DNA of 64,000 nucleotides, from contig JBFLYO010000013.1 of the NCBI GenBank assembly GCA_040756745.1, forward strand, positions 33,045-97,044, given 5' to 3'. The DNA comes from JBFLYO01 sp040756745. GTDB lineage: Bacteria; Bacteroidota; Ignavibacteria; UBA10030; UBA6906. This document shows, in pieces, positions 1-9,629 of this stretch. Made by a program: the position numbers and the translations under genes. Under the pieces are notes generated by a model that saw nothing but the letters and a program-made list of their open reading frames with translations, did not search any database and was not told the DNA's origin. The stretch's first letter is position 1. The number at the start of each line of letters is the position of its first letter.

Positions 1-37
1 CTTGTGCTGGTGCGCTGAGCCCTAGCTCATTCGCCGT

Positions 38-120
38 TAGTGGTTCACCGGTAATCGGATCGGTCTTAACAGTCAACTGTTATCTGTTAACCCGGCTATC
101 CGATTAACGGCGAACCACTA
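38..120. repeat. Imperfect inverted repeat, 23-base arms
   Basis: Bases 38-60 and the reverse complement of 98-120 match at 21 of 23 positions, so the region can fold into a long hairpin. The loop itself contains further short palindromic words around CAACTGTT and ATCTGTTAAC. Related words recur after the next gene at about 1935-1977, so this gene is bracketed by the same repeat family. No gene is seen in bases 1-296. Confidence 0.7.
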
Positions 121-296
121 ATTGTGAACCCAGCTTGACTCTCATCGGCGAACCCTTTACATTCTATTACGTTCTTTCCCAAGATCGGCGCTGTCCGTCA
201 GGGTGGTGGCCGATTTTTCCGCTCCTGCCATCCCCTCCCCCTTTCGCATCCGCGCTACCGTGTACCTGCATCCGGTCCCACCGGAGGAGGATCACC

Positions 297-1868
297 ATGA
301 AAATCCATGCTCGATCGGCACTCGCTATTGTCGCCGCGCTCTCGGCCCTTTCCCTGAAATCCTACGCTCAATGGGAACTGGCAAACTGCGGCATCACCGG
401 AGATGTCCGTTCCCTCGCCACGAACAGCACGGCTGTATTTGCCGCAACGCTCGACGGAGTGTTCCGGTCGTGCGACGATGGAGAAAGCTGGGATCTGTTC
501 AGCTCCCCGCTGCCGGTCGAGGCCGGCGGGCAACTGGGGATGTTTGTTGCGAGCGAAACGCACCTCTTCTTCGCCTGCGGTCATGCATTCGTCTCAGAGA
601 TCGGAGGTGGATGCTGGAGGTATTCGGAGGAGGGGCTGACAGGAAACTTGATTCCGGAGTTGTACAAGTTGGTGGGCTCTGTTGCGCTGAGCGGGACAAA
701 AGTGCTTATCGGAACAGCGGGGGGGCTCTTTGCATCAACCGATGTCGGGTACACCTGGAATCTGATCAGATTCAATGGCGCTGAGATTTGGGGTCTTGAG
801 GCCTCCGGGACCGAAGTCTATGCCTCAACAAGGGGAGGGTATGCACACTATTCCTCCGACGGCGGTGTAGCGTGGTCAAGGACAGGACCAGGGTTGCCGG
901 AGTTTCAGGATCCCGAGGGAGTGTTGGGATTCGCCTTCTGCGGCGAGTACGTATTCGCTTTTACGGCGTTCCATGGGCCGTATCTCTCGACGGACCCAGC
1001 CGGTCCCTGGGTCCCCGCAAATTCGGGGTTGCCGATCGGACGCTATCGGACCTACTCCGTGACCGGAAATTCCTTCGGCTATTTCGCTGGGTCGCAAGAC
1101 GGCGTTTTCAGATCGTTCGACGGCTTTCATTGGGAGCCGTGCGGCGAGGGACTTCCCCCCGGTGCGGAAATCGGGGGGTGGGGGAACCAGGGGCTTGTCA
1201 TGAGCGGTGAGCATCTCCTTGCGCTTGTGAAGGATAGCACGGGCCAGAAGGTCTGGCGCCGGGCCGTCGCCGACGCCCTTCCCATCCGGCTCGTTATGTT
1301 TACCGCCACATCGGTGGCGGGGCGTGGGGTAGACCTCCGGTGGAACACCGCGTCCGAGACGAACAACTTCGGGTTTGAAGTGCAGAAGACGGCATGGCCC
1401 CCTGCGTATCAGTCGATCCCGGGGGCGTTTCTGCCTGGACAAGGGACGACACTCGTGCCCCAGGAATATGCCTGGACGGATCCCACGGGCACTGCGGGGG
1501 AATACTACCGGCTGAAGCAGATCGACCTCGACGGGACCGTGCATTACTCGGAAGGAGTTCGTGCGGCGTATGTGACCGGCGTGGAGAACCAGAGCCCGGC
1601 GCCTAAGGCGTATGCGTTGCACCAGAACTATCCGAATCCGTTCAACCCCTGCACCAATATCCGTTACGCACTGCCCAGCCGTGGTCACGTTACGTTGGTC
1701 ATGCTTGATGCTCTTGGTCAACACGTCGCGACCCTCGTCGACGGGATACAGGACGCCGGCGAGCACGAGGTTCGGTTCGACGGGTCTGGATTGGCGAGCG
1801 GAGTGTACTTCTACCAGCTGAATGCGGGCGAGTATATGGAGACGAGAAGGCTCATGTTGCTGCGCTGA
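297..1868 (+). CDS. Secreted beta-propeller protein with T9SS sorting domain
   Basis: A 523-residue protein of unknown specific role, probably exported and anchored or released by the type IX secretion system. I chose the ATG at 297 because GGAGGAGG lies 7 bases upstream and a signal peptide follows (about residues 1-24, ending near SLKSYAQ); an in-frame TTG at 135 would lack both. Residues about 40-310 contain repeated BNR/Asp-box-like motifs (SCDDGESW, STDVGYTW, SSDGGVAW), which normally mark beta-propeller blades. Residues about 320-420 form a fibronectin-like stretch (LRWNTASETNNFGFEVQ). The tail from about 437 carries HQNYPNPFNP at 442-451 and ends in TRRLMLLR, the type A sorting signal common in Ignavibacteria. 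No T9SS machinery gene is in the window. The ligand or substrate cannot be inferred. Confidence 0.88.
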   Translation: MKIHARSALAIVAALSALSLKSYAQWELANCGITGDVRSLATNSTAVFAATLDGVFRSCDDGESWDLFSSPLPVEAGGQLGMFVASETHLFFACGHAFVSEIGGGCWRYSEEGLTGNLIPELYKLVGSVALSGTKVLIGTAGGLFASTDVGYTWNLIRFNGAEIWGLEASGTEVYASTRGGYAHYSSDGGVAWSRTGPGLPEFQDPEGVLGFAFCGEYVFAFTAFHGPYLSTDPAGPWVPANSGLPIGRYRTYSVTGNSFGYFAGSQDGVFRSFDGFHWEPCGEGLPPGAEIGGWGNQGLVMSGEHLLALVKDSTGQKVWRRAVADALPIRLVMFTATSVAGRGVDLRWNTASETNNFGFEVQKTAWPPAYQSIPGAFLPGQGTTLVPQEYAWTDPTGTAGEYYRLKQIDLDGTVHYSEGVRAAYVTGVENQSPAPKAYALHQNYPNPFNPCTNIRYALPSRGHVTLVMLDALGQHVATLVDGIQDAGEHEVRFDGSGLASGVYFYQLNAGEYMETRRLMLLR

Positions 1869-1893
1869 TCAGATATATATAGTACTATAAGAC

Positions 1894-1919
1894 AAGGCCC
1901 GGTGTGATCCGGGCCTTTG
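1894..1919 (+). terminator. Rho-independent-like terminator
   Basis: AAGGCCCGG (1894-1902) pairs with CCGGGCCTT (1909-1917) across a six-base loop, 25 bases after the stop codon of the propeller gene. The following T tract is short, so termination may be partial. Confidence 0.7.
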
Positions 1920-1934
1920 TGTTGCCGTTCGCAA

Positions 1935-1977
1935 TTAATGGTTCGCCGTTCATCGGATCGCCGGCTGACAGTTGACA
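1935..1977. repeat. Repeat related to the 38-120 element
   Basis: AATGGTTCGCCGTTCATCGG resembles the arms at 38-60 and 98-120, and is followed by the tandem words CTGACAGTTGACAGTT with a 7-base period. With the copy at the left edge it flanks the propeller gene on both sides. Confidence 0.6.
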
Positions 1978-2079
1978 GTTCGAATTGATAGCAATGATGC
2001 CAGAACAGTCCGGGGATGCGAAGGGAGCGGTCGACGACGCGTGCGCGTCATTGGCATTCTCCTGCAAAGGGGAGCGCTG

Positions 2080-4836
2080 TCACTCTGCGTCCTTCACGCA
2101 ACGGAACCCGACCGTCGCGTTCCGGTCAAATCCCGGTGAGAGCAAGAGGAGCATCTGATGGCGATCGACGGGCCACGGTCCTCCCTGAACGTACCAGATG
2201 CTGGAAGTCGGATTGTAGTAGCTCCCGCCTCGCATGATGACGAAATAATAGCTCCCGTTGTCATACGTGTCGTTCGTGAGCTGCCAGACATTCCCCACCA
2301 TGTCCATGACGCCGAACGGGCTTTTGCCGGATGGAAAGGCGTCCACGGCCGTGGTATGGCCAAGTCCGTTGTTGCACCGCGTGGAATCAAAGGTACTCCC
2401 CCAGGGATACTTTCGCCCATCGCGCCCCTGCGCAGCGTACTGCCACTCGATGCCGCTCGGGAGGCGCTTCCCGCTCCAGCGGGCATAGGCACGCGCGTCT
2501 TCGAGACTCACCCACACGACGGGATGATTCGCAATGCCCGGGGGTATGCGTCCCCCCGTCCAGTGGCGCAGGAAGTTCGTCGTGTCTTTCGGACGGTAGT
2601 GTGATTCCTTAAGAAATTTCCAGAACTGGGCATTTGTCACGGGATAGGTGTCAATATACAGGCGCTCCATCGCGAGCTCCTGGGGAGTTGCGAAGTCGGG
2701 ATAGGGGATCACCGGATTGGGGACATCGGTCGGCGCCATGACAAACGTGTAATGTCCACCGGGGAGTTCTGTCATCCCCTCGGGTGCTCTGGCTGCACGC
2801 CGGGTTGGCGTCGAAGCGGAGATCAACCGCGGGGTCCCAAGCTCAACGTATTCGATCCGTTCGTCCAAAAGCTCCCGCCCGTCAAAGAGCTGTACGACAA
2901 ACTTCCCCTCGTAGCGCCCGAACGATCGATAGAGAGAGATGGCGTGAGCCCCCGGAGTAAAGGGGACCGCGGGGCGATCATAGGAGGGATTACCTGCCGT
3001 GATAACTATTCTTGTCCCGCGCAGTGCATGGAAGTACAGGGAATCACCTTTGAGACGCGTCTCAAGCAGCCGGGGGAGAGACGCTATGCAATCGACGTTC
3101 CCTTCGCGCCGTGTCGAGAGCCAGGCACGGCTGAATCCGTCGACGGTTGCCGGGATCATGGTCGTTGAGCTCGCGGCGGCCGGTTGGAGTTCCACATGAT
3201 GATAGAGGCTGACGTAGTGGTGATCGGACGCCGCCGGGCCCTCGAAGAGAGGCCCCGTGAATCCCTCCGGACGGAGTCCGTACACGGTATAGAGAGTCTT
3301 CTCGCCTGCCGGCCAGCGATTGACCCAGACGCTGTCGATGTTCGTGGGAATGAGCGGTGTCCAGTCGCGGCTCAGAAAGGCGGCGGAGTTGTCGCGGAGG
3401 ATCTTCACAATGCGGCCAAGGTAGTGATATTCCTCTTCCATCCAGTCGGGCCGTCCGGTGCGCATCACATTCAACTCTGCGCCGTAGCCGTTAAAGAGAC
3501 AGAGTGCCGCTTCACGATGGAGCCTCCCCTCCTGCACCTGCATCACGCGGAAGATCGCAAACTCAGGCTTGATCACTTTGTTCATGTTCAATGGCGGCGG
3601 CATATAGAGTGCGTCATGCACCCTGCCGGCGACAATCCCTGGCATGTCTTTTGGCACCGCCATCCCTTCGCTATAGAGGATAATACCCTTCTTGACGCGA
3701 TCGGCCGCGGCCTGAAACTCGCGGCTCGACTCTCCCCACGTATCGAGCACAACGCCGTCTGCATCAATTCGGCGCAGCAGGTCTTCCATCCCCAGGAGGT
3801 GCTCTTCGTGCCGCGTGCTCTCGTCCCAGGGGTTGTACGCAATGAAGAACTTCCCCCCACGCGAGTGGAGCGTGTCTGCCTGACGGCGTAACGCCGAAAG
3901 TCCGCCGGGCATGTCGCGGTACATATCGAATTGGTTGCGCTGGTCGATTCCCAGCCGTGGCCACGTCGGCCAGATCATGAACGCATCGTAGGGCCCGAAC
4001 AGCCTCTGCTGCGCATCGAGAAAATTCTCGAAGAAGTAGCGCCCGTCGAACCGATCGTAGTACCGTTCATCCCAGGCGAAAAGGAGGGTCATCAAATAGG
4101 TGTGGCGGATCCACTGGAGATCCTTTCGCTGGAAGAGCGAATCATTGAACGTCGCAATGTCGTAGAGGTAGCGCTCACGAAACATGAGCCGCACTCCTTC
4201 GTGCCAGTCGCCGTCGTGAATCTCCGCATACATCACGTAGCGGACCGAACCGCCGGGGGCCAGGCGGGTCTTGAAGCGGCGTTCCTCCGAACCTTCGGAG
4301 CCAACTCGGCGCGCGATGGCGACCAGGTTCCTCCCCGGGGAGAGCACCACGTCACAGAATCCCATCTCCCAGGCATTGTCCGGTAGTATTACACCGATCG
4401 GGCCCACTCCGGGGCGGAAGAGTGCCGATCGGCTCAGGCGGTAGAGATACGTCGAGGGGCCGGTGGCTGTGATGTACGTTCGGTCGGGTCCCTCCCCCAG
4501 CGGAACGACGTTGGCAACGGTCAGCGTTTCGGCCGAGGAATTCTGGAACCGGATGAACGCTTTCCACCCCCGACCGAGTGCATCTTCCGCTCTCACCGAT
4601 CCCGTCAGGCCGCGCACGAACGTGAAGACGGTGGAGTCCCCTTCCTCGCGTGCGCTGGATGCACTCGATTCGTAGAGCGTGTCGTTCAGGAGGAATGAAA
4701 AGAGCGGAATATCGCCGTGAGCGGTGGTGAGTCCGAGTGATCTCAGTGTCTGCGCAGGGGCCGAGTGGGCAGCGGCGATAGCGACAAGTGCCGCGGTGAG
4801 TCTGATGAGGCGTGAGGGCGCAAATTGACGATTCAC
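2080..4836 (-). CDS. Secreted glycoside-hydrolase-like protein fused to an FGE-like (SUMF1) domain
   Basis: A 918-residue exported protein. The start is a GTG with AAAGG upstream and a signal peptide ending near HSAPAQ (about residue 29). The middle (about 230-500) resembles a TIM-barrel glycosidase: a strand-like segment DADGVVLDTWGE and then ILYSEGM supply plausible acidic catalytic residues. Residues 688-918 are a clear formylglycine-generating-enzyme/SUMF1 module (PVTNAQF, GKRLPSGIEWQYAA, YPWG, MVGNVWQ, GFRC). Only the final Cys of the FGE cysteine pair is present (GFRC); the upstream one is missing, so oxidation of sulfatase cysteines is unlikely and a structural or binding role is more likely. 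It lies 48 bases downstream of another large glycosidase on the same strand, probably in one operon. The sugar substrate is unknown. Confidence 0.75.
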   Translation of the reverse strand: MNRQFAPSRLIRLTAALVAIAAAHSAPAQTLRSLGLTTAHGDIPLFSFLLNDTLYESSASSAREEGDSTVFTFVRGLTGSVRAEDALGRGWKAFIRFQNSSAETLTVANVVPLGEGPDRTYITATGPSTYLYRLSRSALFRPGVGPIGVILPDNAWEMGFCDVVLSPGRNLVAIARRVGSEGSEERRFKTRLAPGGSVRYVMYAEIHDGDWHEGVRLMFRERYLYDIATFNDSLFQRKDLQWIRHTYLMTLLFAWDERYYDRFDGRYFFENFLDAQQRLFGPYDAFMIWPTWPRLGIDQRNQFDMYRDMPGGLSALRRQADTLHSRGGKFFIAYNPWDESTRHEEHLLGMEDLLRRIDADGVVLDTWGESSREFQAAADRVKKGIILYSEGMAVPKDMPGIVAGRVHDALYMPPPLNMNKVIKPEFAIFRVMQVQEGRLHREAALCLFNGYGAELNVMRTGRPDWMEEEYHYLGRIVKILRDNSAAFLSRDWTPLIPTNIDSVWVNRWPAGEKTLYTVYGLRPEGFTGPLFEGPAASDHHYVSLYHHVELQPAAASSTTMIPATVDGFSRAWLSTRREGNVDCIASLPRLLETRLKGDSLYFHALRGTRIVITAGNPSYDRPAVPFTPGAHAISLYRSFGRYEGKFVVQLFDGRELLDERIEYVELGTPRLISASTPTRRAARAPEGMTELPGGHYTFVMAPTDVPNPVIPYPDFATPQELAMERLYIDTYPVTNAQFWKFLKESHYRPKDTTNFLRHWTGGRIPPGIANHPVVWVSLEDARAYARWSGKRLPSGIEWQYAAQGRDGRKYPWGSTFDSTRCNNGLGHTTAVDAFPSGKSPFGVMDMVGNVWQLTNDTYDNGSYYFVIMRGGSYYNPTSSIWYVQGGPWPVDRHQMLLLLSPGFDRNATVGFRCVKDAE

Positions 4837-4884
4837 GTTGGAAGCACCTTTCGTTGATCGTCCCGCGGCGCGCGGGACGGAGAT

Positions 4885-7800
4885 TCAGCGCCAGATCTCC
4901 TGTAACTCCACGACCACGCGTTTCTTCGCCCAACGTCGAGCGGACGGCTCGAAACGGACAGTGAGAACCGAGCTTCCGTCGGGCCGCCGGAGGAGGAGCG
5001 CCCCCCCCTCTACCGAATTGACGTTCTGGTCTAATGCCAGGACCTCGAACTGTGCAGAAGTTCCGCTCCGTCCTTCAAGGTCAATTGTGTACTTCAGGCC
5101 ATGCAATGACGCATTCAGAATCCGCGCGCCGTGGGAGGAGTCCCCTTGCGCGGGATGGGGCACGAGAGGGAGGACGCCGATTCCTCCGGCGTGAGAGAAG
5201 CGGACCTCGGCGCTGTCCCTCACCACGACCGACACGGGCTCCTTGAGGATTCCCCGGCCGCGTTCCGTGCTGTGTTTGATCCCCCTGCCGTTGACGGCAA
5301 TCACCGTGATCTCCATGCCGTCGGGGAGGTCAGGCGCAAGATCGATGGTCACAGGCGGTCCCTCTCGCAGCACCAGGCGGTAGGCAGTGATGTGATCGAA
5401 GCGCTCCACGCGCATGTCCATGACCGATCTTCCCACACGAAGATTGCGCACCGAGACCCGATCCCAGTTGAGCGGGAATCGAGGAGCGAGTGTGGCGGCA
5501 TGTTCGGTGGCTCTCGGCTGCCACCCGATCATGCCGTGGATGCCGGGATGGAGGACATTCGTCTCGGACCAGCACTGGTGCGGGCAGACCCCGCCCGGTG
5601 TGTAGATCGAGCCGTTGAGCACTTCCGGGACGAAGCCAAGCGCCCAGTGGTTCTCGAGATCCATGTTGCTGGCCAAGTGGGCGAATGCCTGGGTCGAACG
5701 TCCATAGGCATACTCGGCGAGCGCAGTCCACCCGGTGAACAACGGCCAGACCGCGCCGTAATGGTAACCCCGCGGATCGAACAGTGGGGACTCCTCGGAG
5801 ACGATCCTGGTTCCCCAGTCCACCGTGAAGCTGTTCCTCGCGTACATGGTAAGGGGGCCGGTCACTTTCGCCTCATCCAGCCACCCGAAATACATCACCG
5901 CTGCCGGAAGGATCGTCGGCTCCGGATTATAGGACCCGTCCTGCAGTTTCCCGTAGCTGTAGAAACCGGTCGAAGGGTTCCAGAACTCCGTGTCGACTTT
6001 CTTCTTGACGATGGCACCGTCCCGCCCGTACCGCTCTGCAAGGCGATGGTGCTTAAGCAGCGAGGCCATCCAGGCCGCATCACTGAGAGCCTGTCCCCAA
6101 ATCCCGGCCAGATAGAATTCGGTGTGCACGGGCCACAGCTTCCCTCCCTCGACCCACCCGTGTCCCACGTCCGTGTTCTCAATGAGAAGGTCACCGTCCG
6201 AGTCCGTCGTGTAAAGGAATTCCATCGCCTTGCGGATATGGGGCCAGCTTGCGCGGAGAAATGTCGTGTCGCCGGAGGCGCGCAGATAATGGGCGGCCAG
6301 CACGACATAGAGGGGCGTCGCATCGGCGGCATCGTAGTGGACGACGCCGCTGGTGGATAGCTCGTGAAGGATCTTTCCAGAGATGTCCTGATATTCCTGA
6401 AGAAACTCCAGCTGCTGCCGGACGGTGGGAAAGTCACCGTAGTCGTCAATGGCAAACCCCGCCCATTCGGCGTCCCGCCCGAAGTACCAGGCATAGCCGG
6501 GACGGCCGCTGATCTTCTGTCCGCCGTCCCATCCGCGATCGACGGTGGAAAAGCCGGCAAGGAGCGCTGTCCCCAGGCGCGGCGTATGCGCGATGAAACG
6601 GTCGACCCCCACGAGTGTCCATTTCCACATCCGGTCGAATGCGGTGTCCGGCGAAGCGATCGTGACCGTTCGCGCGAGGAGGTCATGGTAGTGCCGCACG
6701 AGCCGGCCCACTTCCGACCTCGGCTGCAGGAGCATCCCCCGGTAGGCCCCCATAGCGTGAGCCCGCCCCTCGTCCGTCCCGACGATCGCGCATGTGAGAT
6801 GAGATGCGTCGGCGGGGCCGAGTTCATAGACTGAAGCCCCAACCACCTGGTTCAGCGTCGTCGGCTCACCGATCAGGTCGCCCCCCTTCCACTGCACCCG
6901 GTCGAACGCTCCCGCAAGGCGCTTCTCTGGCCGTCGGTCTGCACCGATAATGCAATAGAAGTCTCCGCTCCGGTCCCTCACGTGGAGGGCGTGGAGGGCC
7001 TCATCGTAGCCATAATAGACACTTCCCAGCGCGCGCTCGTCGTAGGGCCACATCCACCGCAGATCGCACCGATAGCGGACAACAAGAGGAACGCTTCCCC
7101 TCGGCTCCTCGAGTGCATATTGGATGAGAGCGCCTGGCTTTTCCAGGCAAGCTATCACAGTTTCCCGTATCGTGCCAACGGGCGTGCGGTAGGTACGTGT
7201 GATGGATTCCGGCCTCACGTCGATGGGGCAAGGGATGTCCTCGAGCCAGCGTATGCTGTCCCCCAGGATCAGCCCGGCCTGATAGTTCCGCAGGACGCGG
7301 AAAGGATGAACCCAGAGTTCATCAATTCCCCCCTTCTCCTTTCCCATCACGAGCGTACGCCGCCCTGCGAGATCGTAGAATTGATCAGTCGCCGGATCGC
7401 GCCTCAAGTGCAGTTCGCCCTCGGGGAAAGCGCTTATCTCGTAGGAGCGGGCCCGAACGAGGGGGGATGTCTTCACGGCAAAAGGCGCAGGTCGGTTCGC
7501 ATCCGGTGTCCAATAGGATGTGGAACGGGCGCTCCCTCCCTTCACGAGATATCGAATTGTATTGGTGATGAATTTGCGGAGGTGACGGTCTTTGGCGTTG
7601 GTGCCGCCGAATACAACGTATGCCCCAATCGACATCGATCTCCCTTTTCCCACGTTGTGTTCGACAATCAATTTGTTGTCGCTTTCCAGGACGACGTAGG
7701 ATTTCTCGATGCCGACGACCTTCCCCTCTCTGGGGTAGCGGTTTCCGAAGTACCCGACGCGGTGGACCACCTGATCGGCATTGCTGTCCCACGTAAACAC

Positions 7801-8280
7801 ACCGCCGAAGAACCCGTCGAACACGGGGTGTCCGCGGTAGCCCTGATGACCCTTCTGATCGAAAGGCCCATCGTTCGTGATGCGCAGGGGGAGGATTTCC
7901 GGTCGTTCCGTCTCCATGCCTATCATGGACGGCACCATGGCGGCGAAGCCGGTCAACAGCAGCCCTCCGCCGGCGCGGTAAAAGGTGGCGAGCGGACGGA
8001 GTTTCTCCATCTCGGGCAGCCATCGCAGATATGCCAGGCTGTCCGTCACATGGATCCAGACCAGATCCACGCCCGGGTCGCGGAGTCGTGCGGGAGTGAC
8101 GATGCGGCCCCTAAGTCCGGGTTCGCTCCGCAGCCACGCGAGGGCAGCACTATCTTCGTGCGTGAGTGCACCCGGAACCACGAGATATCCGACCGAGGGA
8201 GCGGGAGGACTCTTCGATGCGGCAATGGCGACGATCGCCGCGCTATTCAGGAGCAGCAGTGCGTGCGTTAAGCTCTTCAT
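4885..8280 (-). CDS. Large secreted six-hairpin glycosidase (debranching-enzyme-like)
   Basis: An 1131-residue protein. I chose the ATG at 8280 because a hydrophobic signal peptide follows directly (MKSLTHALLLL); a longer frame to 8421 only adds an unrelated leader. Residues about 30-270 form a separate alpha/beta domain resembling ThuA/glutamine-amidotransferase-like folds (GGGLLLTGFAAMVPS). Residues about 300-520 look like a beta-sandwich domain, and residues about 560-1000 an (alpha/alpha)6 barrel of the GH63/glycogen-debranching superfamily (FGRDAEWAGFA, DVGHGWVEGG, GAVWPLFTGW, CWSETNVLHPG). Asp and Glu residues in these motifs are plausible catalytic acids. It is upstream of the FGE-fused hydrolase in what looks like a two-gene operon for an extracellular glycan. 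The exact family and substrate are not assigned. Confidence 0.75.
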   Translation of the reverse strand: MKSLTHALLLLNSAAIVAIAASKSPPAPSVGYLVVPGALTHEDSAALAWLRSEPGLRGRIVTPARLRDPGVDLVWIHVTDSLAYLRWLPEMEKLRPLATFYRAGGGLLLTGFAAMVPSMIGMETERPEILPLRITNDGPFDQKGHQGYRGHPVFDGFFGGVFTWDSNADQVVHRVGYFGNRYPREGKVVGIEKSYVVLESDNKLIVEHNVGKGRSMSIGAYVVFGGTNAKDRHLRKFITNTIRYLVKGGSARSTSYWTPDANRPAPFAVKTSPLVRARSYEISAFPEGELHLRRDPATDQFYDLAGRRTLVMGKEKGGIDELWVHPFRVLRNYQAGLILGDSIRWLEDIPCPIDVRPESITRTYRTPVGTIRETVIACLEKPGALIQYALEEPRGSVPLVVRYRCDLRWMWPYDERALGSVYYGYDEALHALHVRDRSGDFYCIIGADRRPEKRLAGAFDRVQWKGGDLIGEPTTLNQVVGASVYELGPADASHLTCAIVGTDEGRAHAMGAYRGMLLQPRSEVGRLVRHYHDLLARTVTIASPDTAFDRMWKWTLVGVDRFIAHTPRLGTALLAGFSTVDRGWDGGQKISGRPGYAWYFGRDAEWAGFAIDDYGDFPTVRQQLEFLQEYQDISGKILHELSTSGVVHYDAADATPLYVVLAAHYLRASGDTTFLRASWPHIRKAMEFLYTTDSDGDLLIENTDVGHGWVEGGKLWPVHTEFYLAGIWGQALSDAAWMASLLKHHRLAERYGRDGAIVKKKVDTEFWNPSTGFYSYGKLQDGSYNPEPTILPAAVMYFGWLDEAKVTGPLTMYARNSFTVDWGTRIVSEESPLFDPRGYHYGAVWPLFTGWTALAEYAYGRSTQAFAHLASNMDLENHWALGFVPEVLNGSIYTPGGVCPHQCWSETNVLHPGIHGMIGWQPRATEHAATLAPRFPLNWDRVSVRNLRVGRSVMDMRVERFDHITAYRLVLREGPPVTIDLAPDLPDGMEITVIAVNGRGIKHSTERGRGILKEPVSVVVRDSAEVRFSHAGGIGVLPLVPHPAQGDSSHGARILNASLHGLKYTIDLEGRSGTSAQFEVLALDQNVNSVEGGALLLRRPDGSSVLTVRFEPSARRWAKKRVVVELQEIWR

Positions 8281-8468
8281 GGTCGGTGCAGAGAAGCGGC
8301 TGGCGTGGGTGAGAATGTCGATGGATGGGATCAGCGCAACTATCGGGCGGACCGTCCAAACATAGAATGTTTTTTTCTCATGTGCAATCTCCGCCGACTC
8401 TTGCGCGAAAGCGATTTCCATCTTCGAACAGATTTGTTATATTTATCACAGAGGAGACCGATGCACAA
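8281..8468. promoter_or_regulatory. Divergent intergenic region with possible plus-strand promoter
   Basis: This gap separates the glycosidase operon (minus) from a UroD-like gene (plus). A TATATT box at 8438-8443 has TTTCCA 17 bases upstream (8415-8420), a weak match to a sigma-70 promoter for the plus gene. AGGAG at 8452-8456 is followed by a three-codon mini-ORF at 8461 that overlaps the real start at 8469. Confidence 0.35.
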
Positions 8469-9629
8469 ATGATGACGCCGAAGGAACGACTTATTGCTGC
8501 ACTCTCACGGAGGAAGCCCGACCGGCTTCCGGTCACCACGCATCACGTGATGCCTTCATTCCTGAAGACCTTCATGAATGGCATGAGCAATGAAGAGTTC
8601 TTCAACTATTTCGGGCTTGATCCTATCAACTGGGTTGCCGCCTCCAGGCCTGACGATGGCAAAGGAGATTATTACGACCCTCTCCACACGCCGGGCTATC
8701 TCGAAGCCTGGCGTGTCGTCTCCGACCGGTGGCGCATCTTTCCGGAAACGGTGGCTGACCCGCAGTACGAGACTGTTCGCTACAAGTTCGTCACCCCCAG
8801 GAAAACGCTGACCACCACGCTTCAGAGCAACGAGCACACCTCCTGGGTAATTGAACGGCTTATCAAGGAAAAGCGTGACATTGACATCATTGCCGAGTTC
8901 ATGACGAACCCGCTCTGCGATGTGGAGGAGGTGAACCGACAGGCGGAGGCGACCGGTGAACGGGGGCTGATCCGGGGATTTGTCACCATGTTCGACGTGT
9001 ACGGTCAGCCGGGATGCTGGCAGGACGCCGCCGTCCTCTACGGGATCGAAGAATTGATTCTCGCCACGTACGACGACCCGGAGTGGGTCCACGCGTTCCT
9101 GGGAATTCTGCAGAAGCGGAAGGCCGAGTTCATACGATCGACAAAGGGGGCCCGGTACGACCTGCTCGAACTTGGCGGTGGGGACGCCTCGTCCACCGTC
9201 ATCTCACCGAAGCTCTTCGACACGTTTGTTGCTCCCTACGACGCCCCCCTTGTGGAGCTTGCCCACGAGGCGGGGCAGCGGATCGTCTACCATACATGCG
9301 GCGGCATGATGCCGATGCTGGAGCGACTCGCCGGCATGAAGCCTGACGCTTTGGAAACATTCACGCCCCCGGCGATGGGGGGGGATATGGACCTGGTGGC
9401 GGCGAAACGGCGGATCGGCGACCAGGTGACGATGATCGGAGGGTTTGACCAGGCCCATTTTTTCAAGGGGTGTTCGCCCGAGGATACTCGGAACGCAGTC
9501 CGGAAATGCTTTCAAGACGCCGGGGGGGGAGGAGGTTACATCCTTTCCCCATCCGACCATTTCTTCGAAGCAGATATCGCGCTCCTTAGAGCATTTTCCG
9601 ACGAGGCACGCAAGTGCGTATACGACTGA
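8469..9629 (+). CDS. Uroporphyrinogen decarboxylase-family protein (methyltransferase-like)
   Basis: A 386-residue protein of the UroD superfamily. The start at 8469 gives the usual N-terminus (TPKERLIAALSRRKPDRLPV). The HTCGG motif near residue 278 matches the zinc-binding H-x-C-G of corrinoid-dependent methyltransferases such as MtaA/MtbA rather than true haem-pathway HemE. The C-terminus has GGYILSPSDHFFEAD, a conserved family segment. Other haem genes are absent nearby, and a second, divergent family member lies on the opposite strand just downstream, so a role in methyl transfer or demethylation in a catabolic pathway is more likely than haem synthesis. No corrinoid protein is seen in the window. 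The methyl donor is unknown. Confidence 0.8.
   Translation: MMTPKERLIAALSRRKPDRLPVTTHHVMPSFLKTFMNGMSNEEFFNYFGLDPINWVAASRPDDGKGDYYDPLHTPGYLEAWRVVSDRWRIFPETVADPQYETVRYKFVTPRKTLTTTLQSNEHTSWVIERLIKEKRDIDIIAEFMTNPLCDVEEVNRQAEATGERGLIRGFVTMFDVYGQPGCWQDAAVLYGIEELILATYDDPEWVHAFLGILQKRKAEFIRSTKGARYDLLELGGGDASSTVISPKLFDTFVAPYDAPLVELAHEAGQRIVYHTCGGMMPMLERLAGMKPDALETFTPPAMGGDMDLVAAKRRIGDQVTMIGGFDQAHFFKGCSPEDTRNAVRKCFQDAGGGGGYILSPSDHFFEADIALLRAFSDEARKCVYD

Noticed and set aside
5131..8271. Long open frames antisense to the large glycosidase
   Set aside because: Arg/His-rich shadows of a clearly coding sense strand.
8469..9629. Annotation as HemE
   Set aside because: The H-x-C-G metal site and lack of haem genes fit the methyltransferase branch better than uroporphyrinogen decarboxylase.
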